A stretch of DNA of 64,000 nt from Variovorax sp. dw_308. Its GTDB lineage: Bacteria > Pseudomonadota > Gammaproteobacteria > Burkholderiales > Burkholderiaceae_C. The notes under the pieces were generated by a model. The model had not been told where the DNA came from. It worked only from the letters and a program-made list of their open reading frames with translations, and did no database searches. Positions 47,228 through 56,736 of the stretch are shown here, in pieces (positions within the stretch are counted from its first letter, which is position 1; each line of letters starts with the position of its first letter). The stretch is taken from the NCBI RefSeq assembly GCF_019207085.1, contig NZ_JAATOM010000003.1, forward strand, positions 538,469-602,468, in the 5' to 3' direction. The position numbers and the translations under genes were made by a program.

Positions 47228-48247
47228 TCAGGATGTGGCGGGAACGCCAAACCATGCCTTGGCCCCGGAAGGCAAGGCACGGCCGGTGGCGTGCGCGCGC
47301 TCGAGCACCTGCCAATACAGGCGGTAGCTCGCGCGGTCGTGCAGCACGCCTTCGAAACTCACGGGCGCCCAGTTGGCGGCCTCGGCGGCGGCGACGATCT
47401 TCGCCGCCGTTTCGATCTGCCTCTCGCCCGGTGCGAAGGCATCGAGGATGGGGCGGATCTGGTTGGGATGGATGCTCCACATGCGCGTGTAGCCGAATTC
47501 GTTGGCCGCGCGCCTGGCAGCGGCGCGCATCGCGTCAATATCGTTGAATTCGGTGACAACACAATGAGACGGCACCTTGCCGTGTGCATGCGCGGCGGAG
47601 GCGATCTCGAGCTTGGCCCGCACCACCAGCGGATGCGTGAACTGCCCAGCCGCCGCCATGCCCTCGGCCGGAATCGCGCCCGCATGCGCGGAAACGAAGT
47701 CCATCAGGCCGAAGCTCAGCGACTGCACACGCGGATGCGAGGCAATGTCGAAGGCGTTGTGCACCGCCAGCGGCGATTCGATCAGCACCTGCAGCGGCAA
47801 GCCCTGCGCCCCGGCCGCGTCGAGCGCGGCGGCGGCTCGCACCACGTCGGCCAGCGACTCGACCTTCGGCACCATGATGTGGCTGAGCTTGTGGCCGGCT
47901 CGCCCGGCGATCGTGGCCACGTCGGCATCGAAGGCCGCGTGGTCCACCGGATGCACGCGCACACCAACGCGCATGCCGGGCGCCGCGGCCAGCGCGAGTT
48001 CGGTGACGAGCGCGGCATGCTCGGACTCGCCGCCGACCGGGGCGCCGTCCTCGCAATCGAGCGTGACGTCGAACACGCAGGCGCCGAACTCCTCGGCCAT
48101 CTCGGCCTGGAGCGCGAGGCTCTTCTTCATGCGCGCCTCGACGCCGCTGTAGTGGTCGCACACCGGGAGCACGACGGAGCCGGCCTGTGCGGCGCGCAGT
48201 ACGTCGCCGGGGCGAAGGGTGGGTGTATCCGGGGTGGTGGTGGTCAT
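47228..48247 (-). CDS. HpcH/HpaI (CitE-like) CoA ester lyase
   Basis: 339 residues from ATG 48247, which overlaps the tam stop (ATGA). LDCEDGAPVGGESEHAALVT, VGVRVHPVDHAAFDADVATI, IMVPKVESLADVVRAAAAL and LQVLIESPLAVHNAFDIASH are CitE/malyl-CoA-lyase-like motifs with the metal-binding Glu and Asp. LSFGLMDFVSAHAGAIP and YTRMWSIHPNQIRPILDAFA follow, the latter the substrate-binding C-terminal region. No CitD/CitF subunits are nearby, so it is not citrate lyase proper; malyl-, citramalyl- or mesaconyl-CoA are possible. Confidence 0.82.
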   Translation of the reverse strand: MTTTTPDTPTLRPGDVLRAAQAGSVVLPVCDHYSGVEARMKKSLALQAEMAEEFGACVFDVTLDCEDGAPVGGESEHAALVTELALAAAPGMRVGVRVHPVDHAAFDADVATIAGRAGHKLSHIMVPKVESLADVVRAAAALDAAGAQGLPLQVLIESPLAVHNAFDIASHPRVQSLSFGLMDFVSAHAGAIPAEGMAAAGQFTHPLVVRAKLEIASAAHAHGKVPSHCVVTEFNDIDAMRAAARRAANEFGYTRMWSIHPNQIRPILDAFAPGERQIETAAKIVAAAEAANWAPVSFEGVLHDRASYRLYWQVLERAHATGRALPSGAKAWFGVPATS

Positions 48248-49023
48248 GCCTTCCGCGCCACGATGAACATGCGCGGAAACGCCAGCAGGCGCTTCTCGTC
48301 GGCACGTTCGGGGTAAGCCTGGTCGATGCGCCGCTCGTAGGCGGCCAGGTAGCTTTCCTGCAGCTCTGGCGACAGGCGGTCGACGAAGGGCTTCAGCCCG
48401 GTGCCGCGGACCCAGTCGACGATCGCGGCGGGCGATTCCATCGGGTGCTGGTACGCCGTGCGCCAGACGTCGATGCTCTCCGCCAGGGGCGCGAGCAGGT
48501 CGTAGTAGCCGTCGAGCGGCAGCAGTTCGGTGCGAAAGCGCGAGAAATCGCCGATCGCCTTGGCCCACGGCGCCTTGGCCGCGAGTTCGCGCATCAGGCG
48601 GTGCGTGGGTTCGTCGCGGTTGTCCGGCATCTGGATGGCGAGCGTGCCGCCGGGCGCAAGCGCCTCCAGCAGTCGCGGGAACAGGGTCTCATGACCCGGC
48701 ACCCATTGCAGCGAGGCATTGGCGTAGATCAGGTCGGGCGGTACTTCAGGCTGCCAGGTCCAGATGTCGCTGAGTTCGAACTTCGCCGCCGGCAGGCGCT
48801 CCCGCGCCTTGACCAGCATCGGTTCGGAGTTGTCCGTGCCGGTCACGAACGCCTGCGGAAAGCGTTCGACCAGCAGTTCGGTCGAGTTGCCCGGGCCGCA
48901 GCCCAGGTCGACCACGCTGGCGACGCCCGCCGGATCCATCGCCACTCGGGCGAGCAGGTCGCGCGCCGGGCGAGTGCGCTCGTCCTCGAAACGGGAATAG
49001 AGCGCGGGGTTCCAGTCGAGCAT
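48244..49023 (-). CDS. tam: Trans-aconitate 2-methyltransferase
   Basis: SAM methyltransferase of 259 residues that esterifies trans-aconitate, an inhibitory by-product of aconitase. ASVVDLGCGPGNSTELLVER is the SAM-binding motif I and YANASLQWVPGHETLFPRLL with FRTELLPLDGYYDLLAPLAE are Tam-type blocks. MLDWNPALYSRFEDERTRPA is the expected start. It lies 8 bases after mdh and overlaps the CitE-like gene, in the same strand run as acnB, which fits a protective role for the TCA cycle. Confidence 0.9.
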   Translation of the reverse strand: MLDWNPALYSRFEDERTRPARDLLARVAMDPAGVASVVDLGCGPGNSTELLVERFPQAFVTGTDNSEPMLVKARERLPAAKFELSDIWTWQPEVPPDLIYANASLQWVPGHETLFPRLLEALAPGGTLAIQMPDNRDEPTHRLMRELAAKAPWAKAIGDFSRFRTELLPLDGYYDLLAPLAESIDVWRTAYQHPMESPAAIVDWVRGTGLKPFVDRLSPELQESYLAAYERRIDQAYPERADEKRLLAFPRMFIVARKA

Positions 49024-49031
49024 GCCGCGGT

Positions 49032-50018
49032 TTAGACCAGGTGGGCCACGCCAGCTTGTTCGCCCTGCAGCTCTTCCAGGGTCTTGTTGATGCGTTCCCG
49101 GCTGAAGGCGTCGATCTCGAGGCCCTCGACCAGCTTGTATTCACCGTTTTCGCAGGTGACCGGGAAACCGAACATGACATCCTTCGGAATGCCGTACTGG
49201 CCGTCCGACGGGATGCCCATCGTGACCCACTTGCCGTTGGTGCCCAGGGCCCAGTCGCGCATGTGGTCGATGGCGGCGTTGGCGGCCGATGCAGCCGACG
49301 ACGAGCCACGCGCCTCGATGATGGCGGCGCCGCGCTTGCCGACGGTCGGCAGGAAGGTGTTGGCGTTCCATTCCTGGTCGTTGATCATCTTGGCAACGCT
49401 TTCGCCGCTGATGGTGGCGAAGCGGTAGTCGGCGTACATCGTGGGCGAGTGGTTGCCCCAGACGGTCAGCTTCTCGATGTCGGCCACGGCCTTGCCGGTC
49501 TTGGCAGCGATCTGGCTGGCAGCGCGGTTGTGATCCAGGCGGAGCATGGCGGTGAAGTTCTTGCGGGGCAGGCCGGGCGCGCTCTTCATGGCGATGTAGG
49601 CGTTGGTGTTGGCGGGGTTGCCGACCACCAGCACCTTGACGTTGCGGCTGGCGACGGCGTCGAGCGCCTTGCCTTGGGCCGTGAAGATAGCGCCGTTGAC
49701 GGCCAGCAGCTCGGCACGTTCCATGCCGGGGCCGCGCGGACGCGAGCCGACCAGCAGCGCGTAGTCGGCGTCCTTGAACGCCGTCATTGGGTCACTGTGG
49801 GCTTCCATGCCGACCAGCAGCGGGAAGGCGCAGTCGTCGAGTTCCATCATCACGCCCTTGAGCGCCTTCTGCGGACCTTCGACCGGCACTTCGAGCAAAT
49901 TCAGGATGACCGGCTGGTCCTTGCCCAGCATTTCGCCGGAGGCGATGCGGAACAGCAGGGCGTAGCCGATTTGGCCGGCGGCGCCGGTGACGGCAACGCG
50001 GACGGGTTTTTTGCTCAT
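49032..50018 (-). CDS. mdh: Malate dehydrogenase
   Basis: NAD-dependent enzyme of 328 residues, oxidising malate to oxaloacetate. [20 protein letters not shown] is the NAD site, [20 protein letters not shown] and [20 protein letters not shown] carry the catalytic Asp-His pair. ATG 50018 with GGAG upstream gives the usual N terminus [10 protein letters not shown]. It is divergent from the GntR gene and heads mdh-tam-citE-like-unknown-acnB. Confidence 0.96.
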   Translation of the reverse strand: MSKKPVRVAVTGAAGQIGYALLFRIASGEMLGKDQPVILNLLEVPVEGPQKALKGVMMELDDCAFPLLVGMEAHSDPMTAFKDADYALLVGSRPRGPGMERAELLAVNGAIFTAQGKALDAVASRNVKVLVVGNPANTNAYIAMKSAPGLPRKNFTAMLRLDHNRAASQIAAKTGKAVADIEKLTVWGNHSPTMYADYRFATISGESVAKMINDQEWNANTFLPTVGKRGAAIIEARGSSSAASAANAAIDHMRDWALGTNGKWVTMGIPSDGQYGIPKDVMFGFPVTCENGEYKLVEGLEIDAFSRERINKTLEELQGEQAGVAHLV

Positions 50019-50166
50019 GGGAAGACTCCAGAAGGTGGTGAAAGAGAGAGGATTCGCACCGCGACTCCCCCGCAGACGTCGCGGGCATCGCCGGACCCGG
50101 GGCCCGCGCGCAAAACCGGCCGGCATTTTAGGCCCCAAACCGCAGTTTCATGGCGCATGTCTTATG

Positions 50167-50178
50167 TCTTATATAAGA
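50167..50178. promoter_or_regulatory. TCTTATATAAGA palindrome between mdh and gntR
   Basis: A perfect 12-bp palindrome, with an additional half-site-like TGTCTTA immediately upstream (repeat ATGTCTTATGTCTTAT). It lies 41 bases before the GntR start and 149 before mdh. The A/T-rich core could also contain a -10 box (TATATA/TATAAG). The symmetry suits a GntR/HutC-type operator. Confidence 0.6.
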
Positions 50179-50218
50179 TAGGGGCCATTCCGGCGCCCTC
50201 GCCGCGCTTGCCCACGCC

Positions 50219-50980
50219 ATGAACACGCCCCTTTCCGCCCTGCCAGATACGCCGACGCCCGCGTTCAGCCCGCTGTATCAGCAAATCAAGGCCCTGATCC
50301 TGCAGAACCTGAAGGCCGGCGAATGGAAGCCCGGCGAGCCCATTCCGAGCGAAATGGACCTGGCCGCGCGTTTTCGGGTGAGCCAGGGCACGGTACGCAA
50401 GGCCATCGACGAACTGGCCGCTGAGAACCTGCTCGTACGCCGCCAGGGCAAGGGCACCTTCGTCGCGACGCACACCGAGCACCACGTCCAGTACCGCTTC
50501 CTCAAGCTCGTGCCCGACAGCGGCGACCTCAACACCGAAGGCCCGGCCGAGCGCACCATCGTGGACTGCAAGCGCCTGCGCGCCGCCGCCGACGTGGCGC
50601 GCGCCCTGTCCTTGCGCACCGGTGACGCGGTGCTGCAGGTGCGCCGGGTGCTGGCCTACGGCGGCGTGGCGACCATCCTGGAAGACCTGTGGCTCCCCGG
50701 CGTACCGTTCAAGGGCCTGACCGCGGAGCGTCTCACAGCGTGGCGCGGACCCATGTATTCGCTCTTCGAAGCCGAATTCGGCGTGCACATGATCCGCGCA
50801 GAGGAGAAAATCCGCGCGGTGCTGCCCGATGCCGCACAGGCCGAATTGCTCGCCGTCACCCACGCAACCCCGCTCCTGAGCGTCGAGCGCGTGGCCTACA
50901 CCTACCACGACACCCCCATGGAGCTTCGACGCGGCCTGTACCGCACCGACACGCACCACTACCGGAACGAACTCGGATGA
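50219..50980 (+). CDS. GntR/HutC-family regulator with UTRA domain
   Basis: 253 residues. PLYQQIKALILQNLKAGEWK, PGEPIPSEMDLAARFRVSQG and TVRKAIDELAAENLLVRRQG form the winged HTH, with KGTFVATHTE as hinge. The C-terminal UTRA domain includes RAAADVARALSLRTGDAVLQ, VRRVLAYGGVATILEDLWLP and PMELRRGLYRTDTHHYRNE. It lies between mdh (divergent) and sdhC (downstream, same strand), so it may control TCA genes in response to a carboxylate or sugar-phosphate; this is inference. No Shine-Dalgarno is apparent. Confidence 0.87.
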   Translation: MNTPLSALPDTPTPAFSPLYQQIKALILQNLKAGEWKPGEPIPSEMDLAARFRVSQGTVRKAIDELAAENLLVRRQGKGTFVATHTEHHVQYRFLKLVPDSGDLNTEGPAERTIVDCKRLRAAADVARALSLRTGDAVLQVRRVLAYGGVATILEDLWLPGVPFKGLTAERLTAWRGPMYSLFEAEFGVHMIRAEEKIRAVLPDAAQAELLAVTHATPLLSVERVAYTYHDTPMELRRGLYRTDTHHYRNELG

Positions 50981-51218
50981 TCTGCTGCTCCGCGCCCAGT
51001 CGCTGCGCCCGCCGCAAGGCCGGTGGCCGCTGCTTTTTGCGCAAACAGGGCTGCCAGCGAGCGATACCTTCCCGGATTCGGGCCCGAGAGCCCGAGTTAC
51101 GCACTGTGTCGATGCACGACGCAACGATGCGTCATGGTGCATTGCAATACAATTTTTCGTTGTTTGCATTTGCCTTCACGAAACAAGCCGTCCCCACGAA
51201 AAGCAACGAAAGCCTCCC
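50981..51218 (+). promoter_or_regulatory. sdh operon upstream region
   Basis: 238 bases without a gene. It has a 6-bp hairpin TCGGGC/GCCCGA (51078-51095, 6-base loop) without a U-run, then an A/T-rich stretch: the palindrome ATTGCAAT (51141-51148) overlapping a TACAAT hexamer (51148-51153) that could be a -10 box about 65 bases before sdhC. No strong -35 is present. Confidence 0.4.
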
Positions 51219-51665
51219 ATGACTGAGCTTGCCTCCACCCCCCGGCCACCGCGCCGCGAATTCCGCAACATCAACGCATTCACCGATCTCCGGACGTACC
51301 GCCTGCCGCCAGCCGGCATCGTCTCGATCCTGCACCGCGTCAGCGGCTTCCTGATGTTCCTGCTGCTGCCGTTCATCATCTGGATGTTCGACACCTCGAT
51401 CAGTTCAGAGCTCTCCTTCGAAAAATTCAAGGCCGCCTTCAACAGCGGCCTTGGTTACGTTCCGGGCGTGCTGATCAAGCTGGTGGCGCTCGCACTCATC
51501 TGGGCCTACCTGCACCACTTCATCGCGGGCCTGCGCCACCTCTGGATGGACGTGAGCCATTCGGCCGTGAGCAAGGAATTCGGCAAGAGTTCAGCCATGA
51601 TCACGCTGTTCCTGAGCATTGCGCTCACCGTCGTGCTCGGCGCCAAGCTGTTCGGCCTCTACTGA
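51219..51665 (+). CDS. sdhC: Succinate dehydrogenase cytochrome b556 subunit
   Basis: Membrane anchor of 148 residues with three helices; binds heme b and ubiquinone with SdhD. RNINAFTDLRTYRLPPAGIV, SILHRVSGFLMFLLLPFIIW and the second-helix LHHFIAGLRHLWMDVSH, with heme-ligand histidine, are SdhC signatures. First gene of sdhCDAB; sdhD follows after 14 bases. Confidence 0.95.
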   Translation: MTELASTPRPPRREFRNINAFTDLRTYRLPPAGIVSILHRVSGFLMFLLLPFIIWMFDTSISSELSFEKFKAAFNSGLGYVPGVLIKLVALALIWAYLHHFIAGLRHLWMDVSHSAVSKEFGKSSAMITLFLSIALTVVLGAKLFGLY

Positions 51666-51679
51666 TCGGGAGCACAAAA

Positions 51680-52045
51680 ATGGCAGTGAACTACGGCTCC
51701 AAGCGCATCGTCGTCGGCGCGCACTACGGACTTCGCGACTGGCTCAGCCAGCGCATCACGGGCGGCCTGATGGCGCTCTTCACGATCATCCTGCTCGGCC
51801 AAGTGCTTTTCAGCGTCGGCCCCATCGGCTACGAGAAGTGGTCCGGCATCTTCTCGCAGCAGTGGATGAAGGTGCTGACATTCGCGGTCATCGTCTCGCT
51901 GCTGTACCACGTGTGGGTCGGCATGCGCGACATCTGGATGGACTACATCCAGCCCGTCAGCATCCGCCTGCTGCTGCAGATCTTCACGCTCGTCTGGCTT
52001 GTCGGTTGCGCGGGTTGGGCCATTCAAGTGCTCTGGAGAGTGTGA
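51680..52045 (+). CDS. sdhD: Succinate dehydrogenase hydrophobic membrane anchor
   Basis: 121 residues, three helices. HYGLRDWLSQRITGGLMALF and VIVSLLYHVWVGMRDIWMDY (heme/quinone-side His and the RDIW.DYi motif) define SdhD. AAGTGA-like spacing is normal and the ATG at 51680 follows GGGAGC. sdhA starts 42 bases after the stop. Confidence 0.94.
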   Translation: MAVNYGSKRIVVGAHYGLRDWLSQRITGGLMALFTIILLGQVLFSVGPIGYEKWSGIFSQQWMKVLTFAVIVSLLYHVWVGMRDIWMDYIQPVSIRLLLQIFTLVWLVGCAGWAIQVLWRV

Positions 52046-52087
52046 TGCCCTCACTCTCTTCGTCCCACCCCATCGCCGCCTGACCCC

Positions 52088-53896
52088 ATGACCTACACCA
52101 AAGACCAAATCACCAAGCGCAAGTTCGACGTCGTCATCGTCGGCGCCGGCGGCTCCGGCATGCGCGCCTCGCTGCAACTCGCTCGCGCCGGCCTCAACGT
52201 GGCCGTGCTCTCCAAGGTGTTCCCGACCCGCTCGCACACCGTCGCCGCACAAGGCGGCGTCGGTGCATCGCTCGGCAACATGAGCGAGGACAACTGGCAC
52301 TACCACTTCTACGACACCATCAAGGGTTCGGACTGGCTGGGCGACCAGGACGCGATCGAATTCATGTGCCGCGAAGCACCGAAGGTCGTGTACGAGCTCG
52401 AACACTTCGGCATGCCCTTCGACCGCAACCCGGACGGCACGATCTACCAGCGCCCCTTCGGCGGCCACACCGCCAACTACGGCGAGAAGCCGGTGCAACG
52501 CGCCTGCGCCGCGGCCGACCGCACCGGCCACGCGATGCTGCACACGCTCTACCAGAAGAACGTGGAAGCGCGCACACAGTTCTTCGTCGAATGGATGGCG
52601 CTCGACCTGATCCGTGACGAGGAAGGCGACGTCGTCGGCGTCACCGCGCTCGAAATGGAAACCGGCGACCTGCACATCCTGCAGGCCAAGACCGTGCTGC
52701 TCGCCACCGGCGGCGCCGGCCGCATCTTTGCCGCGTCGACCAACGCCTTCATCAACACCGGCGACGGCCTGGGCATGGCGGCGCGCTCGGGCATTCCGCT
52801 GCAGGACATGGAGTTCTGGCAGTTCCACCCGACCGGCGTGGCCGGCGCCGGCGTGCTGCTGACCGAAGGCTGCCGCGGCGAAGGCGCGATCCTGCTCAAC
52901 AGCAACGGCGAACGCTTCATGGAGCGCTATGCGCCCACTTTGAAGGACCTGGCGCCGCGCGACTTCGTGTCCCGCTCGATGGACCAGGAAATCAAGGAAG
53001 GCCGCGGCTGCGGACCGAACAAGGACTACGTGCTGCTCAAGCTCGACCACCTCGGTGCCGAGACCATCCACAAGCGCCTGCCCTCGGTGTACGAGATCGG
53101 CGTCAACTTCGCCAATGTCGACATCACGAAGGAGCCGATTCCGGTCGTGCCGACCATCCATTACCAGATGGGTGGCATCCCGACCAATATCAACGGCCAG
53201 GTCGTCATCCAGCAGGGCGAGGAGAACAGCGCCGTGGTCAACGGCCTCTACGCGGTCGGCGAATGCTCCTGCGTGAGCGTGCACGGCGCCAACCGCCTGG
53301 GCACCAATTCGCTGCTCGACCTGCTGGTGTTCGGCCGTGCGGCCGGCAACCACATCGTCGAGTTCAACAACAAGAACAAGGAACACAAGCCGCTGCCGGA
53401 AGACGCCGCCGACCGCACGCTGGCCCGACTGAACGAACTGGAAGACTCCACCGACGGTCTGTACGCGCAGGACGTGGCAGCCGAGATCCGCGCCACGATG
53501 CAGCAGCATGCAGCCGTGTTCCGCAAGCAGGCCTCGATGGACGAAGGCGTCGAGAAGATCGCCGCCGTGCGCGAGCGCGTCCGCGCCGTCACGCTCAAGG
53601 ACAAGTCGCGCGTCTTCAACACCGCGCGCATCGAGGCGCTGGAAGTCGACAACCTGATCGAAGTGGCGCAGGCCACCATGGTCTCCGCCGCCGCCCGTCG
53701 CGAATGCCGCGGCGCCCACACGGTGGAAGACTACGAACGTCCCGCGGACGATCCGGTCTCGCCGCTCGGCCGCGACGATGCCAACTGGATGAAGCACACG
53801 CTCTGGTACAGCGAAGGCAACCGCCTGTCGTACAAGCCGGTGAAGCTGCAGCCACTCACCGTCGCGTCGGTGCCCCCGAAGGTCCGGACCTTCTGA
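52088..53896 (+). CDS. sdhA: Succinate dehydrogenase flavoprotein subunit
   Basis: 602 residues; oxidises succinate to fumarate with covalently bound FAD. FDVVIVGAGGSGMRASLQLA is the ADP-binding fold, RSHTVAAQGGVGASLGNM holds the FAD-linked histidine, and HPTGVAGAGVLLTEGCRGEG with NGERFMERYAPTLKDLAPRD the substrate site. CVSVHGANRLGTNSLLDLLV is the second FAD motif. Ends before sdhB by 24 bases. Confidence 0.97.
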   Translation: MTYTKDQITKRKFDVVIVGAGGSGMRASLQLARAGLNVAVLSKVFPTRSHTVAAQGGVGASLGNMSEDNWHYHFYDTIKGSDWLGDQDAIEFMCREAPKVVYELEHFGMPFDRNPDGTIYQRPFGGHTANYGEKPVQRACAAADRTGHAMLHTLYQKNVEARTQFFVEWMALDLIRDEEGDVVGVTALEMETGDLHILQAKTVLLATGGAGRIFAASTNAFINTGDGLGMAARSGIPLQDMEFWQFHPTGVAGAGVLLTEGCRGEGAILLNSNGERFMERYAPTLKDLAPRDFVSRSMDQEIKEGRGCGPNKDYVLLKLDHLGAETIHKRLPSVYEIGVNFANVDITKEPIPVVPTIHYQMGGIPTNINGQVVIQQGEENSAVVNGLYAVGECSCVSVHGANRLGTNSLLDLLVFGRAAGNHIVEFNNKNKEHKPLPEDAADRTLARLNELEDSTDGLYAQDVAAEIRATMQQHAAVFRKQASMDEGVEKIAAVRERVRAVTLKDKSRVFNTARIEALEVDNLIEVAQATMVSAAARRECRGAHTVEDYERPADDPVSPLGRDDANWMKHTLWYSEGNRLSYKPVKLQPLTVASVPPKVRTF

Positions 53897-53920
53897 AGAT
53901 CAAGAACAGGAATATCCACG

Positions 53921-54622
53921 ATGAAGCGCACTTTCAAGATCTACCGCTACGACCCGGACAAGGATGCCAAGCCGTACATGCAGACCATCGAGATCGAACT
54001 CGACGGCCACGAACGCATGCTGCTCGACGCCCTGATGAAGCTCAAGGCGCAGGATCCCACGCTGTCGTTCCGCCGCTCCTGCCGCGAAGGCGTCTGCGGC
54101 TCCGACGCAATGAACATCAACGGCAAGAACGGCCTGGCCTGCCTGACCAACATGAACACGCTCAAGGGCGTGGTCGTGCTGAAGCCGCTGCCTGGCCTGC
54201 CGGTCATCCGCGACCTGATCGTCGACATGACGCAGTTCTTCAAGCAGTACAACTCGATCAAGCCGTACCTGCAGAACGACACCGTGCCGCCCGAGAAGGA
54301 ACGCCTGCAGTCGCCTGAAGAACGCGACGAGCTGAACGGTCTCTACGAGTGCATCCTGTGCGCGAGTTGCTCGACGAGCTGCCCGAGCTTCTGGTGGAAC
54401 CCCGACAAGTTCGTCGGCCCGGCCGGCTTGCTGCAGGCCTACCGCTTCATCGCCGACAGCCGCGACGAAGCCACCGCCGAGCGCCTGGACAACCTCGAAG
54501 ACCCGTACCGCCTGTTCCGCTGCCACACCATCATGAATTGCGTCGACGTGTGCCCCAAGGGCTTGAACCCGACCAAGGCGATCGGCAAGATCAAGGAATT
54601 GATGGTCCGCCGCGCCATCTGA
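53921..54622 (+). CDS. sdhB: Succinate dehydrogenase iron-sulfur subunit
   Basis: 233 residues; carries electrons through three clusters to quinone. [20 protein letters not shown] with GLAC binds [2Fe-2S]; [20 protein letters not shown] and [20 protein letters not shown] provide the ligands of [4Fe-4S] and [3Fe-4S]. ATG 53921, no unusual features. sdhE begins 11 bases downstream. Confidence 0.97.
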   Translation: MKRTFKIYRYDPDKDAKPYMQTIEIELDGHERMLLDALMKLKAQDPTLSFRRSCREGVCGSDAMNINGKNGLACLTNMNTLKGVVVLKPLPGLPVIRDLIVDMTQFFKQYNSIKPYLQNDTVPPEKERLQSPEERDELNGLYECILCASCSTSCPSFWWNPDKFVGPAGLLQAYRFIADSRDEATAERLDNLEDPYRLFRCHTIMNCVDVCPKGLNPTKAIGKIKELMVRRAI

Positions 54623-54633
54623 CCTGAACAGCC

Positions 54634-54912
54634 ATGCAAGCCACCGACAACCTCGACCAGCCCCTCGGCGCCCGTGCGCTGAGCAAGCTGAAATGGCGTT
54701 GCCGGCGCGGCCTGCTCGAAAATGACTTGTTCATCGCCCGCTTCTTCGAGCGGCATGAATCTCGCTTGACCGTCGGACAGGCACAGGCAATGGAAGCCCT
54801 GATGGACCTGTCGGACCATGATCTCCTCGACTTGTTGCTCAAGCGAAAAGAGCCGGAGCCTGCCTTGGCGGCGCCGGGCGTGGTCGATTTGTTGCATCTC
54901 CTGCGCGTCTGA
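54634..54912 (+). CDS. sdhE: Succinate dehydrogenase assembly factor SdhE
   Basis: 92 residues of the SdhE/Sdh5 family, which promotes covalent attachment of FAD to SdhA. LSKLKWRCRRGLLENDLFIA contains the essential RGxxE (RGLLE) motif, and RLTVGQAQAMEALMDLSDHD follows. The position directly after sdhB, in the same operon, confirms the call. Confidence 0.93.
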   Translation: MQATDNLDQPLGARALSKLKWRCRRGLLENDLFIARFFERHESRLTVGQAQAMEALMDLSDHDLLDLLLKRKEPEPALAAPGVVDLLHLLRV

Positions 54913-54959
54913 ACGCGCGCAAGCCTCCTTCCAGATTTATTTGAAGAAAGAAAGCCTCA

Positions 54960-56270
54960 ATGAAAGCCTCTGACACCAAGGCCACGCTGTCGTTCAGCAA
55001 CGGCACCGACAACATCGACCTGCCGATCTACAAGGGCTCGATCGGCCCGGATGTCATCGACATCCGCAAGCTGTACGCGCAGACCGGCATGTTCACCTAT
55101 GACCCGGGCTTCATGTCGACCGCGTCGTGCCAGTCGGCCATCACTTACATCGACGGCGACAAGGGCGAACTGCTCTACCGCGGCTACCCCATCGAACAGC
55201 TCGCGACCAACTGCGACTTCATGGAAACCTGCCACCTGCTGCTGTACGGTGAACTGCCGAACGAAGCGCAAAAGGGCACCTTCACCAAGCTCGTGACCAA
55301 CCACACCATGGTCAACGAGCAGATGCAGTTCTTCCTGCGCGGCTTCCGTCGCGACGCGCACCCGATGGCCATCATGACTGGCCTGGTCGGCGCCCTGTCG
55401 GCCTTCTATCACGACAGCACGGACATCAACAATCCGAAGCACCGCGAGATCGCCGCCATCCGCCTCATCGCGAAGATGCCGACGCTGGTCGCCATGGCCT
55501 ACAAGTACACGATCGGCCAGCCGTACATGTACCCGAAGAACGAGCTGAGCTATGCCGGCAACTTCCTGCACATGATGTTCGCCACGCCGTGCGAAGAGTA
55601 CAAGGTGAGCCCGGTGCTCGAGCGCGCGCTCGACCGCATCTTCATCCTGCACGCAGACCACGAGCAGAACGCTTCGACCTCGACCGTCCGCCTGTGCGGC
55701 TCGTCGGGCACCAACCCGTTCGCGGCGATCGCAGCCGGCGTGGCCTGCCTCTGGGGCCCCGCCCACGGTGGCGCCAACGAGGCGGCGCTCAACATGCTCT
55801 ACGACATCCAGAAGGCTGGCGGCGTCGAGAAGATCGGCGAGTTCATCAAGCAGGTCAAGGACAAGAACTCGAACGTCAAGCTGATGGGCTTCGGGCACCG
55901 TGTCTACAAGAACTACGACCCACGCGCCAAGCTGATGCAGGAAACCTGCAAGGAAGTGCTGCACGAGTTGGGTCTCGAGAACGATCCGCTGTTCAAGCTG
56001 GCCATGGCGCTCGAGAAGATCGCCCTGGAAGACGAGTACTTCGTCTCGCGCAAGCTCTACCCGAACGTCGACTTCTACTCGGGCATCGTGCAGCGCGCCA
56101 TCGGCATCCCGGTGCCGCTGTTCACCGCGATCTTCGCGCTGGCCCGTACCGTCGGGTGGATCGCCCAGCTGAACGAAATGATCGGCGACCCCGAGTACAA
56201 GATCGGTCGTCCGCGCCAGCTGTTCGAAGGCTCGGTCAAGCGCGACGTGCAACCGATCGCCACACGCTGA
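54960..56270 (+). CDS. gltA: Citrate synthase
   Basis: Type II hexameric citrate synthase of 436 residues, condensing acetyl-CoA and oxaloacetate. [20 protein letters not shown] holds a substrate histidine, [20 protein letters not shown] the catalytic histidine of the GFGHR motif, and [20 protein letters not shown] the catalytic Asp region. AGAAAGAAAGC lies before the start, a weak ribosome-binding site. 47 bases after sdhE; transcription ends at the downstream hairpin. Confidence 0.97.
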   Translation: MKASDTKATLSFSNGTDNIDLPIYKGSIGPDVIDIRKLYAQTGMFTYDPGFMSTASCQSAITYIDGDKGELLYRGYPIEQLATNCDFMETCHLLLYGELPNEAQKGTFTKLVTNHTMVNEQMQFFLRGFRRDAHPMAIMTGLVGALSAFYHDSTDINNPKHREIAAIRLIAKMPTLVAMAYKYTIGQPYMYPKNELSYAGNFLHMMFATPCEEYKVSPVLERALDRIFILHADHEQNASTSTVRLCGSSGTNPFAAIAAGVACLWGPAHGGANEAALNMLYDIQKAGGVEKIGEFIKQVKDKNSNVKLMGFGHRVYKNYDPRAKLMQETCKEVLHELGLENDPLFKLAMALEKIALEDEYFVSRKLYPNVDFYSGIVQRAIGIPVPLFTAIFALARTVGWIAQLNEMIGDPEYKIGRPRQLFEGSVKRDVQPIATR

Positions 56271-56302
56271 GCATCCGTCGGGGCCTCGCGCCTCACCTTT
56301 TG

Positions 56303-56328
56303 AAAGGCTGCCTTCGGGCAGCCTTTTT
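56303..56328 (+). terminator. Rho-independent terminator after gltA
   Basis: AAAGGCTGCC-TTCG-GGCAGCCTTT, a perfect 10-bp stem on a UUCG tetraloop with a T-run, 32 bases past the gltA stop. It closes the sdhCDAB-sdhE-gltA unit. Confidence 0.94.
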
Positions 56329-56432
56329 GCGTTTTGGCTGACAAGACGGCCCCGTGCATTTCCCTAATCTGCCGGTGCGGAGGGAAAACCGCCTCGCATT
56401 CCATTCAACCTACTGCTCCAAAGGAGTCTGAT

Positions 56433-56573
56433 ATGAGAAAAATCGCTGCATTGATGGCCGTCGCGTTCGCATTCGCCATTCCGCTGGCCGGCTGCAACAC
56501 CATGAAGGGCGCAGGCCAGGACATGGAGAAGGCCGGCCAGAAGCTGGAAAGCTCCGCCGACAAGAACAAGTGA
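56433..56573 (+). CDS. Entericidin A/B family lipoprotein
   Basis: 46 residues with signal MRKIAALMAVAFAFAIPLAG and lipobox LAGC, then a short helical mature part NTMKGAGQDMEKAGQKLESS. AAGGAG is the ribosome-binding site. Entericidins are small membrane lipoproteins linked to envelope stress. Such a gene is often found near leuC/leuD in Comamonadaceae; here it stands alone between gltA and the LysR gene and has its own terminator. Confidence 0.88.
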   Translation: MRKIAALMAVAFAFAIPLAGCNTMKGAGQDMEKAGQKLESSADKNK

Positions 56574-56603
56574 CCTGGCGCCTTGCCGCCACCACTGGAA
56601 GCA

Positions 56604-56627
56604 GCGGGCCGAGCGCCCGCTTTTTTT
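56604..56627 (+). terminator. Rho-independent terminator after the entericidin gene
   Basis: GCGGGC-CGAGC-GCCCGC followed by seven T (56621-56627), 30 bases past the stop. Confidence 0.93.
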
Positions 56628-56736
56628 CATCTTGAGGCAGCAACGGTGTCATCGTGTTTCACGATGACGGAAGGGTCAATTCCCTAGCAAAATAGCGCTC
56701 CGCTTCATCGCCTCCCGCGATGGCAGCCAGCGCACC

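Noticed and set aside
52045..52083. A 12-codon frame whose ATG overlaps the sdhD stop and which ends just before sdhA.
   Set aside because: Too short to support as a gene; no conserved motif. It may be chance, or only help ribosomes reach sdhA.
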